64,000 nucleotides of DNA from assembly GCF_044383835.1 (NCBI RefSeq), contig NZ_JBISEP010000001.1, positions 265,143 to 329,142 of the forward strand. The letters are read 5' to 3'. Both the position numbers and the translations under genes were made by a program. The notes under the pieces are model-generated. The model saw nothing but the letters and a program-made list of their open reading frames with translations. It had not been told where the DNA came from and did not search any database. Source of the stretch: Paraliobacillus sp044383835. Its GTDB lineage: Bacteria; Bacillota; Bacilli; Bacillales; Amphibacillaceae. Shown piece by piece: positions 26,451 to 35,236 of the stretch. The first letter of the stretch is position 1. The number at the start of each line of letters is the position of its first letter.

Positions 26451-27326
26451 TTATTCAATATTTTGAATTTGTTCTTTTATTTTTTCCATTTCAGTTTTTA
26501 AGGTTACTACCCAACGACTGATTAGCGTATCATTTGATTTTGATCCGATTGTGTTCACTTCGCGCTGCATTTCTTGTAAAATAAACGATAACTTCTTTCC
26601 AATCATTTGTTCTTCACGCACTGTTTTATAAAATTGTTTTACATGACTATGTAATCGAGTGATTTCTTCCGTGATATCACCCTTTTCCGCTAATAAAGCT
26701 ACCTCTTGGTCAATTTGTGTGGAGTTTTCCATTTGATTGTTGCTTAGAGTGAAAATTCTATCTAAAATTCTATCCCGATAATCCATTATAACAGTTTCCC
26801 TTCGATCACCCAACTGATTTATTGTCTTCTTCACTATTTCTAAACGATTCATCACATCTTCAGCAATTAACTGACCTTCTTCTATTCGCATGTTAATTAC
26901 TTTATCACAAGTAATTTGAACCGTTTCAAGGATATGATTTATCAGATTTTTATCTAAAGAATTTTTTTGCATGGAAACAATATCTGGTATCTCAGATAAT
27001 AAAGACACTGCTTCTCCTACAGAAATATTGTATCTTGCTTGAATAGCTTGAATAGCATCCATATGAGATGCCAATAGATCCCAGTTTATCGAATAACCTG
27101 ATTGATTTTTCTCTTTATTTTCGAGAGTTATTGTGCAATCTATTCTTCCTCTTTTTAAATTTTTTTGGATTATTTTTTTTATATCATGCTCAAAACGATA
27201 AAGATTAGTCGGAGCGTGAATAGAAATATCGAGAAATCGATGGTTAACTGTTTTTATTTCTACAGCAATCACTTTTTCGTTTGTAGTTAAAGAGGTTTCC
27301 CCAAAACCTGTCATACTTTTTGTCAT
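26451..27326 (-). CDS. YicC family endoribonuclease-like protein (YloC)
   Basis: A 291-residue cytosolic protein with the YicC N-terminal domain (MTKSMTGFGETS, ending about residue 155) and the C-terminal DUF1732 domain (about 205-291, with SFILQEMQREVNTIGSKS). Members of this family have endoribonuclease activity in E. coli; the physiological role in Bacillus is less clear. It precedes remA by 119 nt in the usual yloC position. Length is normal. Confidence 0.9.
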   Translation of the reverse strand: MTKSMTGFGETSLTTNEKVIAVEIKTVNHRFLDISIHAPTNLYRFEHDIKKIIQKNLKRGRIDCTITLENKEKNQSGYSINWDLLASHMDAIQAIQARYNISVGEAVSLLSEIPDIVSMQKNSLDKNLINHILETVQITCDKVINMRIEEGQLIAEDVMNRLEIVKKTINQLGDRRETVIMDYRDRILDRIFTLSNNQMENSTQIDQEVALLAEKGDITEEITRLHSHVKQFYKTVREEQMIGKKLSFILQEMQREVNTIGSKSNDTLISRWVVTLKTEMEKIKEQIQNIE

Positions 27327-27390
27327 TTCATCACATCCATTATAAAAGGATTTTTCTTACTCACTTTGCTATCCCTTTATTTTAACAAAA

Positions 27391-27427
27391 TAAAAAGAAA
27401 GTAGATAGGACAATCCCGTCTACTTTC
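27391..27427 (-). terminator. Terminator after the P-type ATPase gene
   Basis: Minus strand: GAAAGTAGA / TCTACTTTC 9-bp stem with a 13-nt loop containing CGGGATTGTCC, followed by TTTTTA. It is directly downstream of the ATPase stop. Confidence 0.75.
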
Positions 27428-27434
27428 CTATTCA

Positions 27435-30104
27435 CTATTTTTTTGATGGGATAAAACCGAATAATACAGTTGGTATTGCAGCCATACTTACTACATAAAT
27501 CCAATCATTTGAACGAATTGGCAGTGTTTCAAAAATTATTTGTAGCGGAGGATAATAAATAACGAGTAATAATAAAAGAATGGAAGATATCACCGCTGCG
27601 ATTAAATATAGATTCTGCAATGGGTTTCTAGCAAAAACAGAACGTTCACTCCGACAGTCAAACACGTGAATTAATTGCGCCATTACTAATGTCGTAAATG
27701 CGATCGTTCTTGCATATGTTAAGTGGGTCGGATCATTCTGATAAGCGGTTATAAAAGCAAACAAAGTAACTAACCCTATCATTAAACCTCTTGTAATAAT
27801 TTTAACACCTAAGCCTCTAGAGAAAACACCTTCTTTCACTGGTCGAGGCGGCATTTTCATTACATTCTGTTCTGGTTGATCTAAACCTAATGCCATCGCC
27901 GGTAATCCATCGGTGACTAAGTTAACCCATAAGATTTGGACAGGTATTAGAGGTAAAGGATAGGATAACATAATCGCAAAGAGCATTACTAATATTTCAC
28001 CTACATTGGACGCTAATAAATAACGGATAAACTTACGGATGTTTTCATAAATATTTCTTCCTTCTTTAATTGCTGCTTCGATAGTAATAAAATTATCGTC
28101 TAACAGCACTAATGATGATGCTTCTTTAGCTACATCAGTACCAGCAATCCCCATACTAATACCAATATCACTAGCTTTCAATGCCGGTGCATCATTGACA
28201 CCATCACCAGTCATCGCTACAATATGTCCTTTTTGTTGTAACGCTTGAACAATACGCAATTTATGAGTAGGCGTCACACGTGCAAATACGTGAATGTCAT
28301 CAATTTTCTCGGATAAGGATTGATCAGACATTTGATTTAATTGATACCCAGTTAAAACAGCATCTTCTCGTGTAATTAGATTTAGTTGCTTGGCAATAGC
28401 GGTTGCAGTCTTGGCATGATCCCCTGTAATCATTACTGTTTTTATACCAGCATCCTTACATGCCTTGATCGCTTGTTTCACTTCTTTTCTTGGCGGATCG
28501 ATAATACCTGCTAGACCAACGAAAGTTAAATTATTTTCAATCGAATGATTATCAAACGTGGTTTCTGTTGAAAGTGGTTTAATACATATCGCAATTGTTC
28601 GCAATGCACTAGCAGCCATATGATCAACCTGTTGATTTATGTTGTTGTTGTCTTTACTTGTAATTGGTCTTTTCCCCTTGTCATCAAGGATATAATTCGA
28701 TCGAGGTAATAGAACATCTGGTGCTCCTTTAGTAATTGCAAATCGTCGATTCAAACTATCTTCGACAATGACCGTCATTCGCTTTCGATCTGAATCAAAC
28801 GCAATTTCATCTATATTTTTGTACGATTCAAGCGATTGTTCATTTAGGTCAGCTTTATATGCCGCTACTAATAATGCGATTTCAGTAGGATCACCATCCA
28901 TTAACCATTTATTGTTTTGTTTTTTTATTGATGCGTGACTGCATAGCATACCATACAACAAGGCTTCTTTTATTAATCTATCTTGTGTTTTTTGTTGATT
29001 AACATAAAAGCTTCCCTTTAACTCATGACCATCTCCAGTAACATCTATTAACTGATGATTAACATACAATTGTTTCACCGTCATTTTATTCTCTGTTAAT
29101 GTGCCTGTCTTATCTGAACAAATAACAGTTGTATTCCCTAACGTTTCAACTGCAGATAACCTTCGAACAATCGCCTTCTTTTTGATCATTCGTTGCACAC
29201 CTAATGAAAGTGCAACAGTAACTATCGCCGGTAATCCTTCTGGAATTGCAGCAACCGCTAAAGATATCCCCGAAAGAAACATGTCATATAATGGATGACC
29301 TTGCCAAATACCAACCCCTACTACCATCACTGTCAAAAGCAAAGCAATCACAATTAATATTTTCCCTAAATTCTCTAATCGTCTTTCTAATGGCGTTGGT
29401 TGGGCTTTCGTTTGTACTAGTAGATCTGCAATTTGTCCCATGACCGTTTGCATACCAGTAGCGACAACAACCGCTAGTCCAGTTCCTTTCGTCACTAGAG
29501 TACCCATGTAAGCCATATTGTGTTGGTCAGCAAATTCAATATTATCTTGAGAGATTTTATTAGACGTTTTATTTACTGGAACAGATTCACCAGTCAATGC
29601 GGACTCCTCGATTTCTAAGCTTTTCTCTTTGATTATCCGCATATCAGCAACAATTCTATCACCACTTGATAATTTAACGATATCTCCAACTACTATATCT
29701 GTAGAAGGAATAGTCAGCCATTCCCCCCCCCTTAACACATGTGCAACCGGGGCAGATAATTCTTTCAATTTCGCCAATGATTTCTCCGCTTTTTGCTCTT
29801 GAAAAAAACCTAATATACTATTCATTAATACAATAACGATAATTGCAATTGCATCTACATATTCTCCTAATAAACCTGACAATAAAGTTGCAGCCAATAA
29901 CACTAACACCATAAAGTCTTGAAATTGCTTCAAAAATAAAAAAAGAAGCGAAGAACGTTGTCGCTGATTTAGTTGATTTAAGCCAAATTTCTTTAACCGA
30001 GCTGCGGCTACCTCATTCGTTATCCCTTTCATTCGGTTGGTCGAAAGCTTGTCCATTAATTCACGCTCACCTAATTGATACCATTTCACTTCACATTCCT
30101 CCAT
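27435..30104 (-). CDS. Calcium-transporting P-type ATPase (SERCA-like, YloB)
   Basis: An 889-residue P2A-type cation pump. It has a cation-ATPase N-terminal domain (about 5-75), actuator motif TGES (171-174), phosphorylation site DKTGTLT with Asp331, the hinge TGDGVND, and about ten membrane segments. The IPEGLP sequence (287-292) in M4 and the NLVTDGLPAMALG motif in M6 are those of Ca2+ pumps rather than heavy-metal pumps. B. subtilis YloB, in the same position, is a Ca2+-ATPase expressed in sporulation. It is divergent from rqcH. Confidence 0.92.
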   Translation of the reverse strand: MEECEVKWYQLGERELMDKLSTNRMKGITNEVAAARLKKFGLNQLNQRQRSSLLFLFLKQFQDFMVLVLLAATLLSGLLGEYVDAIAIIVIVLMNSILGFFQEQKAEKSLAKLKELSAPVAHVLRGGEWLTIPSTDIVVGDIVKLSSGDRIVADMRIIKEKSLEIEESALTGESVPVNKTSNKISQDNIEFADQHNMAYMGTLVTKGTGLAVVVATGMQTVMGQIADLLVQTKAQPTPLERRLENLGKILIVIALLLTVMVVGVGIWQGHPLYDMFLSGISLAVAAIPEGLPAIVTVALSLGVQRMIKKKAIVRRLSAVETLGNTTVICSDKTGTLTENKMTVKQLYVNHQLIDVTGDGHELKGSFYVNQQKTQDRLIKEALLYGMLCSHASIKKQNNKWLMDGDPTEIALLVAAYKADLNEQSLESYKNIDEIAFDSDRKRMTVIVEDSLNRRFAITKGAPDVLLPRSNYILDDKGKRPITSKDNNNINQQVDHMAASALRTIAICIKPLSTETTFDNHSIENNLTFVGLAGIIDPPRKEVKQAIKACKDAGIKTVMITGDHAKTATAIAKQLNLITREDAVLTGYQLNQMSDQSLSEKIDDIHVFARVTPTHKLRIVQALQQKGHIVAMTGDGVNDAPALKASDIGISMGIAGTDVAKEASSLVLLDDNFITIEAAIKEGRNIYENIRKFIRYLLASNVGEILVMLFAIMLSYPLPLIPVQILWVNLVTDGLPAMALGLDQPEQNVMKMPPRPVKEGVFSRGLGVKIITRGLMIGLVTLFAFITAYQNDPTHLTYARTIAFTTLVMAQLIHVFDCRSERSVFARNPLQNLYLIAAVISSILLLLLVIYYPPLQIIFETLPIRSNDWIYVVSMAAIPTVLFGFIPSKK

Positions 30105-30176
30105 TACATTCGCTCCTAATCAAATCTATGCAGAAAAGGAATAAAAAATGTATAATATGAACATGAGGTGATGAAA

Positions 30177-31898
30177 GTGACATTCGATGGTGTTGTAACA
30201 CGTGCAATAACAAATGAATTACAAGAAAATTTAGTAACAGGCCGAGTACTTAAAATATACCAACCAACCAAGACAGAATTACTTTTGACTATACGTGCAC
30301 AAGGAACAAACAAATCTTTACTGCTATCCGCACATCCTAGTTATGCACGATTCCACTTAACAGAAGATGCTTACCAAAATCCAACAGAGCCACCAATGTT
30401 TTGTATGCTTCTTCGTAAACATTTAGTCGGTGGATTTATTGAAGCAATCGAACAGTATGAAAATGAACGTGTTGTGTACTTTTCTTTTAAAGGAAAAAAT
30501 GAAATTGGTGACGAAACTAGAAAGACGTTAGTTATAGAGATCATGGGAAAGCATAGTAACATCATACTGATCGATCAAGAAAAGGGACATGTGCTAGATA
30601 GTATTAAGCATGTATCTCCTTCTCAGAGCAGGCATCGAACCGTTTTACCTGGCCAACCTTACATTTTGCCACCTAATCAAGGGAAAGTAAATCCATTGAA
30701 AGCTGAAGCGGATGCATTTCGTAAAAAACTAGACCTTAATGCAGGAAAAATCGATCAACAAATTGTCCAAGCTTTCATGGGGGTTTCTCCTTTATTAGCC
30801 AAAGAAATTGTTCATCTTGCTAAGTTAGGATCTTTCACTGCTTATGAAACAGCCTTTAATCAATTAATGACAAGTATAGGCGAAAATGTTTATGAGCCTT
30901 GTATCTATCAAAGTAAAAAAGAAGATTTCTATGTATTACCTTTAACGCACATCACGACGGAAAGAAATGTATTTACTAGTACAAGTAGTATGCTTGATGC
31001 TTTCTATTCTGGCAAAGCAGAGCGTGATAGGGTCAAGCAACAAGCCGGTGATTTACTACGCTTATTGAAAAATGAAATAGATAAAAATAAGCGAAAAATA
31101 AAAAAACAAAAACAGACGCTCAAGAAAGCTGAAAAAGCAGATGATTATCAACGATATGGTGAGTTATTAACGGCTCACATGCACACTATTTCAACTGGCG
31201 ATGACCAAGCAACTGTATTAAATTACTATGATCCTGAGCAAAAAGAAATCACCATTCCGCTAGACCCAAACAAAACACCTAGTCAAAATACACAAGTTTA
31301 TTTTAAAACGTATCAAAAATTAAAAACATCAAAAATAAAGGTAGAAATTGAAATTCAAAAGGCTAATCAAGAAATTTTATATCTAGAAGAAATTATTCAA
31401 CAAATTGAAGCTGCAAGGGAGCAAGATATTGAAGAAATACGTGATGAACTAAAAGAACAAGGATATGTTAGAAAGCGATCTAAAACTCGTAAGAAGAACA
31501 ATAGGCCTAAAAAACCTGAACCTGAGAAATTCATCTCCAGTGATGGTACACCCATCTATGTTGGTAGAAATAATAAACAAAACGAATATCTTACTACTCG
31601 ATTAGCATCGAGAACTGATATCTGGCTTCACACAAAGGATATTCCCGGTTCGCATGTCGTTATTCGTGGAAATACACCATCTGAAGAAACGCTAGCTGAA
31701 GCGTGTCAATTAGCAGCTCTATTTAGTAAAGCAAAATCTTCTTCTTCTGTACCGGTTGATTATACTGAAATACGTCATGTAAAAAAACCAAGTGGAGCGA
31801 AACCTGGTTATGTTACTTATGATAATCAAAAGACATTATTTGTAACCCCTGACGAAACATTTATAGAAAACTTAAGAAAATCAAATCATTCACATTAA
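30177..31898 (+). CDS. rqcH: Rqc2 homologue RqcH (NFACT / FbpA family)
   Basis: Binds 50S subunits stalled with peptidyl-tRNA and recruits Ala-tRNA to add C-terminal alanine tails that mark the chain for degradation. About 573 residues: an NFACT-N domain starting TFDGVVTRAI, a helix-hairpin region, a long coiled coil (about 285-430) and the NFACT-R domain with DIWLHTKDIPGSHVVIRG near 485-502. I favour GTG 30177-30179, 8 nt after GAGG; a GTG at 30168 and ATG at 30171 are too near the site. Older annotation calls it fibronectin-binding protein A. Confidence 0.92.
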   Translation: MTFDGVVTRAITNELQENLVTGRVLKIYQPTKTELLLTIRAQGTNKSLLLSAHPSYARFHLTEDAYQNPTEPPMFCMLLRKHLVGGFIEAIEQYENERVVYFSFKGKNEIGDETRKTLVIEIMGKHSNIILIDQEKGHVLDSIKHVSPSQSRHRTVLPGQPYILPPNQGKVNPLKAEADAFRKKLDLNAGKIDQQIVQAFMGVSPLLAKEIVHLAKLGSFTAYETAFNQLMTSIGENVYEPCIYQSKKEDFYVLPLTHITTERNVFTSTSSMLDAFYSGKAERDRVKQQAGDLLRLLKNEIDKNKRKIKKQKQTLKKAEKADDYQRYGELLTAHMHTISTGDDQATVLNYYDPEQKEITIPLDPNKTPSQNTQVYFKTYQKLKTSKIKVEIEIQKANQEILYLEEIIQQIEAAREQDIEEIRDELKEQGYVRKRSKTRKKNNRPKKPEPEKFISSDGTPIYVGRNNKQNEYLTTRLASRTDIWLHTKDIPGSHVVIRGNTPSEETLAEACQLAALFSKAKSSSSVPVDYTEIRHVKKPSGAKPGYVTYDNQKTLFVTPDETFIENLRKSNHSH

Positions 31899-31979
31899 CT
31901 CCATCCAAAAATGTTTTTGTTTGTATAAATTAATACCTTATATAAAATAAAACTAAAACAAAGCTAAATAATGATGTAC

Positions 31980-32039
31980 TCTCCTTAGAGTAGACAAATC
32001 TTTTTAAAAAATGTGTTTCTATACTAAGGAGAGCTTTTA
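31980..32039 (+). terminator. Long imperfect hairpin after rqcH, probable terminator
   Basis: CTCTCCTTAG (31980-31989) pairs with CTAAGGAGAG (near 32024-32034) and the stem continues imperfectly inwards, followed by CTTTTA. It lies about 80 nt after the rqcH stop. The long loop makes it unusual, so the function is inferred from position. Confidence 0.5.
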
Positions 32040-32229
32040 TGTCTCATAGATCCTATTCAGCATATTTGAAAATATATTGAATCGTAAGTTCACGGCAGAA
32101 AAGCCGAATGAAACGGGTAACGGAATTTAAATATAATAATGTAAAAAAGTTTATTTAAACGCTATTATCAATGTATATAAGCGTTCGATCGTGAGTTATG
32201 TTTTAGGGAATTCAAATAATAGTAATCAG
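32040..32229. other. Non-coding stretch between rqcH and pyrE
   Basis: With the hairpin above this fills a 331-nt gap between two convergent genes. On the minus strand a weak 6-bp stem AACGCT / AGCGTT followed by AAATAAACTTTTTT may end the pyr operon transcript. A more GC-rich patch around 32088-32126 (contains CGGCAGAAAAGCCG) is unexplained; the only frames there are under 35 codons. Confidence 0.4.
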
Positions 32230-32862
32230 CTATCTACCTGACTGGGGTTTTAAACCATTTCTCCAATCAATTAAACTTTGATATTCTTCAGCAGTAATCG
32301 TACCTTCATCTGACAAAAGTGTAATTAACGTATCAAAATTAGTTAACGTACGCAATAAAAGGTCGTGTTGCTCAAAAGATCTCATCGTCTGAGGCAGTCC
32401 ATAAGTGAAAATAGCAAGAACAGCTAATACTTCTATTCCATCTTGGCGTAATACTTCAGCTGTTTCAATTGCAGATCCACCTGTTGAAATGAGATCTTCG
32501 ATGACAACGACTTTTTGTCCTTTCATTACTTTCCCTTCGATTTGATTTCCTTTTCCATGTCCTTTTGGCTTCGATCGAACATAAGCCATTGGTAAATTTA
32601 ACTTATCAGCTAACCATGCAGCATGAGGAATTCCAGCGGTTGCACAACCCGCAATACAATCAGGCTGTTCTTCTAATTGCTTTACTTCCTTAACAAAAGC
32701 AGCTGCAATTCGGTTTCGAATGTCAGGGTAAGATAACGTTAATCGATTATCACAATATATCGGAGACTTTATTCCAGATGTCCACGTAAATGAACGATCC
32801 GGTTTAATTTGAACTGCTTTTATTTGATACAAGTCGTTTGCTAACTGTTTATTTATTGACAT
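32230..32862 (-). CDS. pyrE: Orotate phosphoribosyltransferase
   Basis: Joins orotate to PRPP to form OMP. The 210-residue type I phosphoribosyltransferase shows the PRPP loop VVVIEDLISTGGSAIETA and the SPIYCDNRLTLSYP segment. It is the last gene of the pyr operon and overlaps pyrF by 14 nt. Confidence 0.96.
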   Translation of the reverse strand: MSINKQLANDLYQIKAVQIKPDRSFTWTSGIKSPIYCDNRLTLSYPDIRNRIAAAFVKEVKQLEEQPDCIAGCATAGIPHAAWLADKLNLPMAYVRSKPKGHGKGNQIEGKVMKGQKVVVIEDLISTGGSAIETAEVLRQDGIEVLAVLAIFTYGLPQTMRSFEQHDLLLRTLTNFDTLITLLSDEGTITAEEYQSLIDWRNGLKPQSGR

Positions 32863-33565
32863 TGTCCCACTCCTTCAATGCTTGTTCATACCTTTGTTTC
32901 GGGTTATCCGATTCAGTAATACTTCTACCGATAACTAAATAATCTGCCCCATTTTGTTTAGCTAATTCAGGCGTTGCAATTCGTTGTTGATCATTACTAC
33001 TTGTATCTTTTAAGCGTATTCCTGGCGTTACAGTTAAAAAACCATCTCCACACACATTTTTAATTTTAGCAGCTTCATGTGCAGAACAAACAACACCATC
33101 AGCACCTTGATCTTTCCCCATTTTCGAAAAATGCATGGCCATATCAGCTAAAGGATATGCAATTCCTAATTGACTAGATAGCATGTTTTGATTCATCGAT
33201 GTCAATATCGTAACTACTAATAACTTAGCTTGATTTTTATCACTCGGTGTGCCTTCAACTAATCCTTGTTTAGCCGCTTTAATCATATCCGCTCCACCAA
33301 ATCCATGCACATTTACAAAATTGACTCCTAACTTTGCTAAATTACGCATCGATTTATAGATTGTTGTCGGTATGTCATGTAATTTCAAGTCTAGAAAGAT
33401 AGAATGGTTTTTTTCTTGTAATTTTTTTATTACATCTATACCTTCACGATAAAATAATTCCATTCCTACTTTAACTGGAATACCTTCTAAATTATTTTTT
33501 TGTAAAAAATGACTTGTTTGTTCCCAAGTCGGAAAATCAAGAGCTAAGTATATTGGTTGATTCAT
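32849..33565 (-). CDS. pyrF: Orotidine 5'-phosphate decarboxylase
   Basis: Makes UMP from OMP. The 238-residue barrel begins NQPIYLALDF and has the catalytic DLKLHDIPTT motif and the phosphate-binding VIGRSIT near the end. ATG 33563-33565, preceded by AAGGGG, is chosen; the coding region overlaps the end of pyrD by 29 nt. Confidence 0.96.
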   Translation of the reverse strand: MNQPIYLALDFPTWEQTSHFLQKNNLEGIPVKVGMELFYREGIDVIKKLQEKNHSIFLDLKLHDIPTTIYKSMRNLAKLGVNFVNVHGFGGADMIKAAKQGLVEGTPSDKNQAKLLVVTILTSMNQNMLSSQLGIAYPLADMAMHFSKMGKDQGADGVVCSAHEAAKIKNVCGDGFLTVTPGIRLKDTSSNDQQRIATPELAKQNGADYLVIGRSITESDNPKQRYEQALKEWDNVNK

Positions 33566-34472
33566 CGATATGCCCCTTCCCAATTGCATCTTCTACAGAA
33601 GAAAAACCGTATTTATTAAGTACTTCAGGTAAAGCCGTAATAATTTCCGGACAAATAAATGGATTTTCAAAATTAGCCGTTCCTACTGCAACAGCGTTTG
33701 CTCCAGCTAATAAAAACTCTAATACATCTTCAGCGCAAGTGATACCACCCATACCAATAATCGGTATATCTATCGCTTGCTTCACTTGGTAAATCATTCG
33801 AATGGCAACCGGTTTAATAGCAGGACCAGATAAACCTCCAATTTTATTTGCTAAGATGGGTTTTCTTGTTTGAAGGTCTATTCTCATCCCTGTTAATGTA
33901 TTAATCATTGATAACCCATCTGCACCAGCTTTTGCTACAGTATCGGCTATTTCTACAATATTTGTTACATTTGGCGACAACTTTACATATAAAGGAACAT
34001 CACTTTGCGCTTTCACTCTTTTAGTTACTTCTGAGGCTAGGTAAGGATCTGTACCGAATTGCACACCACCCTCTTTCACATTTGGACACGAAATGTTTAA
34101 CTCAAGGGCTGCGACCTGCTCTGTATTTCTGAAAGCTTTGGCTACCATTTCATATTCCTCAATTGTACTACCTGCAACGTTAGCTATAATTGGCGTATCA
34201 TATGCTTGTAATTCTGATAATTCATTAGCTATAATATTAGCTACGCCCGGATTTTGGAGCCCAATCGCATTTAACATTCCAGCAGTAGTTTCCGCAACAC
34301 GTGGAGTCGAATTTCCATATCTAGCTTCAGCTGTTGCTGCTTTGATAATGATTGCACCTAATTGATTCAAATCATAAAAGTTACTATATTCTGCTCCAAA
34401 TCCAAAACAGCCAGAAGCAGGCATAATTGGATTTTTTAACGTTAGTCCAGGTAAAGAAACGGATAGGTTCAT
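33537..34472 (-). CDS. pyrD: Dihydroorotate dehydrogenase B, catalytic subunit
   Basis: Oxidises dihydroorotate to orotate with FMN; electrons pass through the PyrK subunit to NAD+. The 311-residue class 1B protein has NPIMPASGCFGFG near the N-terminus, the ELNISCPNVK active-site region with the class 1 catalytic cysteine, and GMGGITCAEDVLEFLLAGA near the C-terminus. It overlaps pyrK by 4 nt, consistent with a 1:1 complex. Confidence 0.96.
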   Translation of the reverse strand: MNLSVSLPGLTLKNPIMPASGCFGFGAEYSNFYDLNQLGAIIIKAATAEARYGNSTPRVAETTAGMLNAIGLQNPGVANIIANELSELQAYDTPIIANVAGSTIEEYEMVAKAFRNTEQVAALELNISCPNVKEGGVQFGTDPYLASEVTKRVKAQSDVPLYVKLSPNVTNIVEIADTVAKAGADGLSMINTLTGMRIDLQTRKPILANKIGGLSGPAIKPVAIRMIYQVKQAIDIPIIGMGGITCAEDVLEFLLAGANAVAVGTANFENPFICPEIITALPEVLNKYGFSSVEDAIGKGHIDESTNILSS

Positions 34473-35236
34473 GCTAAAATCACCTCATTTGCATTGAATA
34501 CTGGACCTTGTTGACAAATTTTCTTATAACCACCATCTGAACTCGGAATGACACAAGCAAAACATGCACCTACACCACACCCCATTCTCTCTTCCAAAGA
34601 GATATAACCTTTATGTTCTTTTAAGTCTCTTGTTATCCCCTTTAGCATTGGCGTTGGCCCACAAGAAAAATAATAATCAAAACTTGGTTTTATCGCTTGA
34701 TACACATCTGTTACAAATCCACCATGACCATAACTTCCATCATTTGTTGCAACACAAACCTCTCCTAATGCTTTAAATTCTTGCTCAAAGAAAACATGAG
34801 AAGCAGTTTGGAATCCTAAAATTGACGTAACCGATACCCCTTTATTCACTAATTGTTTTGCTAAGTAGTAAAGCGGTGGTACACCGATTCCTCCTCCAAT
34901 TAACAATGCACGATTCATTGTTAGATTATCAATTGGATAAGATGATCCACAAGGTAATAATGCGTCGATTTTTTCGCCCACTTTTTGCTGACTTAAATAA
35001 CTGGTACCTTCACCTACCGTTTTAAAAATAATTTTTATTATTTTATTGGCATGATCCACATCAGCTATAGAAATAGGTCGACGCAACACATGTGTGTGAT
35101 CCTGGCCAATTTTTATATGAATAAATTGGCCAGGCTTAATGTCTAATGTTGATTCTTCACTTAAAACATGGAGTAAAAATGTTGATTCAGCTATTTTTTC
35201 ATTATCAATAATGGTCAGATTAGCTTTTCTAATCAT
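34469..35236 (-). CDS. pyrK: Dihydroorotate dehydrogenase B, electron transfer subunit
   Basis: FAD and [2Fe-2S] subunit that links PyrD to NAD+. The 255-residue protein has an FAD-binding domain with HVLRRPISIAD, an NAD-binding domain with LIGGGIGVPPLYYLA, and four C-terminal cysteines in MGCGVGACFACVI ... KKICQQGPVF for the cluster. Overlaps both carB and pyrD by 4 nt. Confidence 0.96.
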   Translation of the reverse strand: MIRKANLTIIDNEKIAESTFLLHVLSEESTLDIKPGQFIHIKIGQDHTHVLRRPISIADVDHANKIIKIIFKTVGEGTSYLSQQKVGEKIDALLPCGSSYPIDNLTMNRALLIGGGIGVPPLYYLAKQLVNKGVSVTSILGFQTASHVFFEQEFKALGEVCVATNDGSYGHGGFVTDVYQAIKPSFDYYFSCGPTPMLKGITRDLKEHKGYISLEERMGCGVGACFACVIPSSDGGYKKICQQGPVFNANEVILA

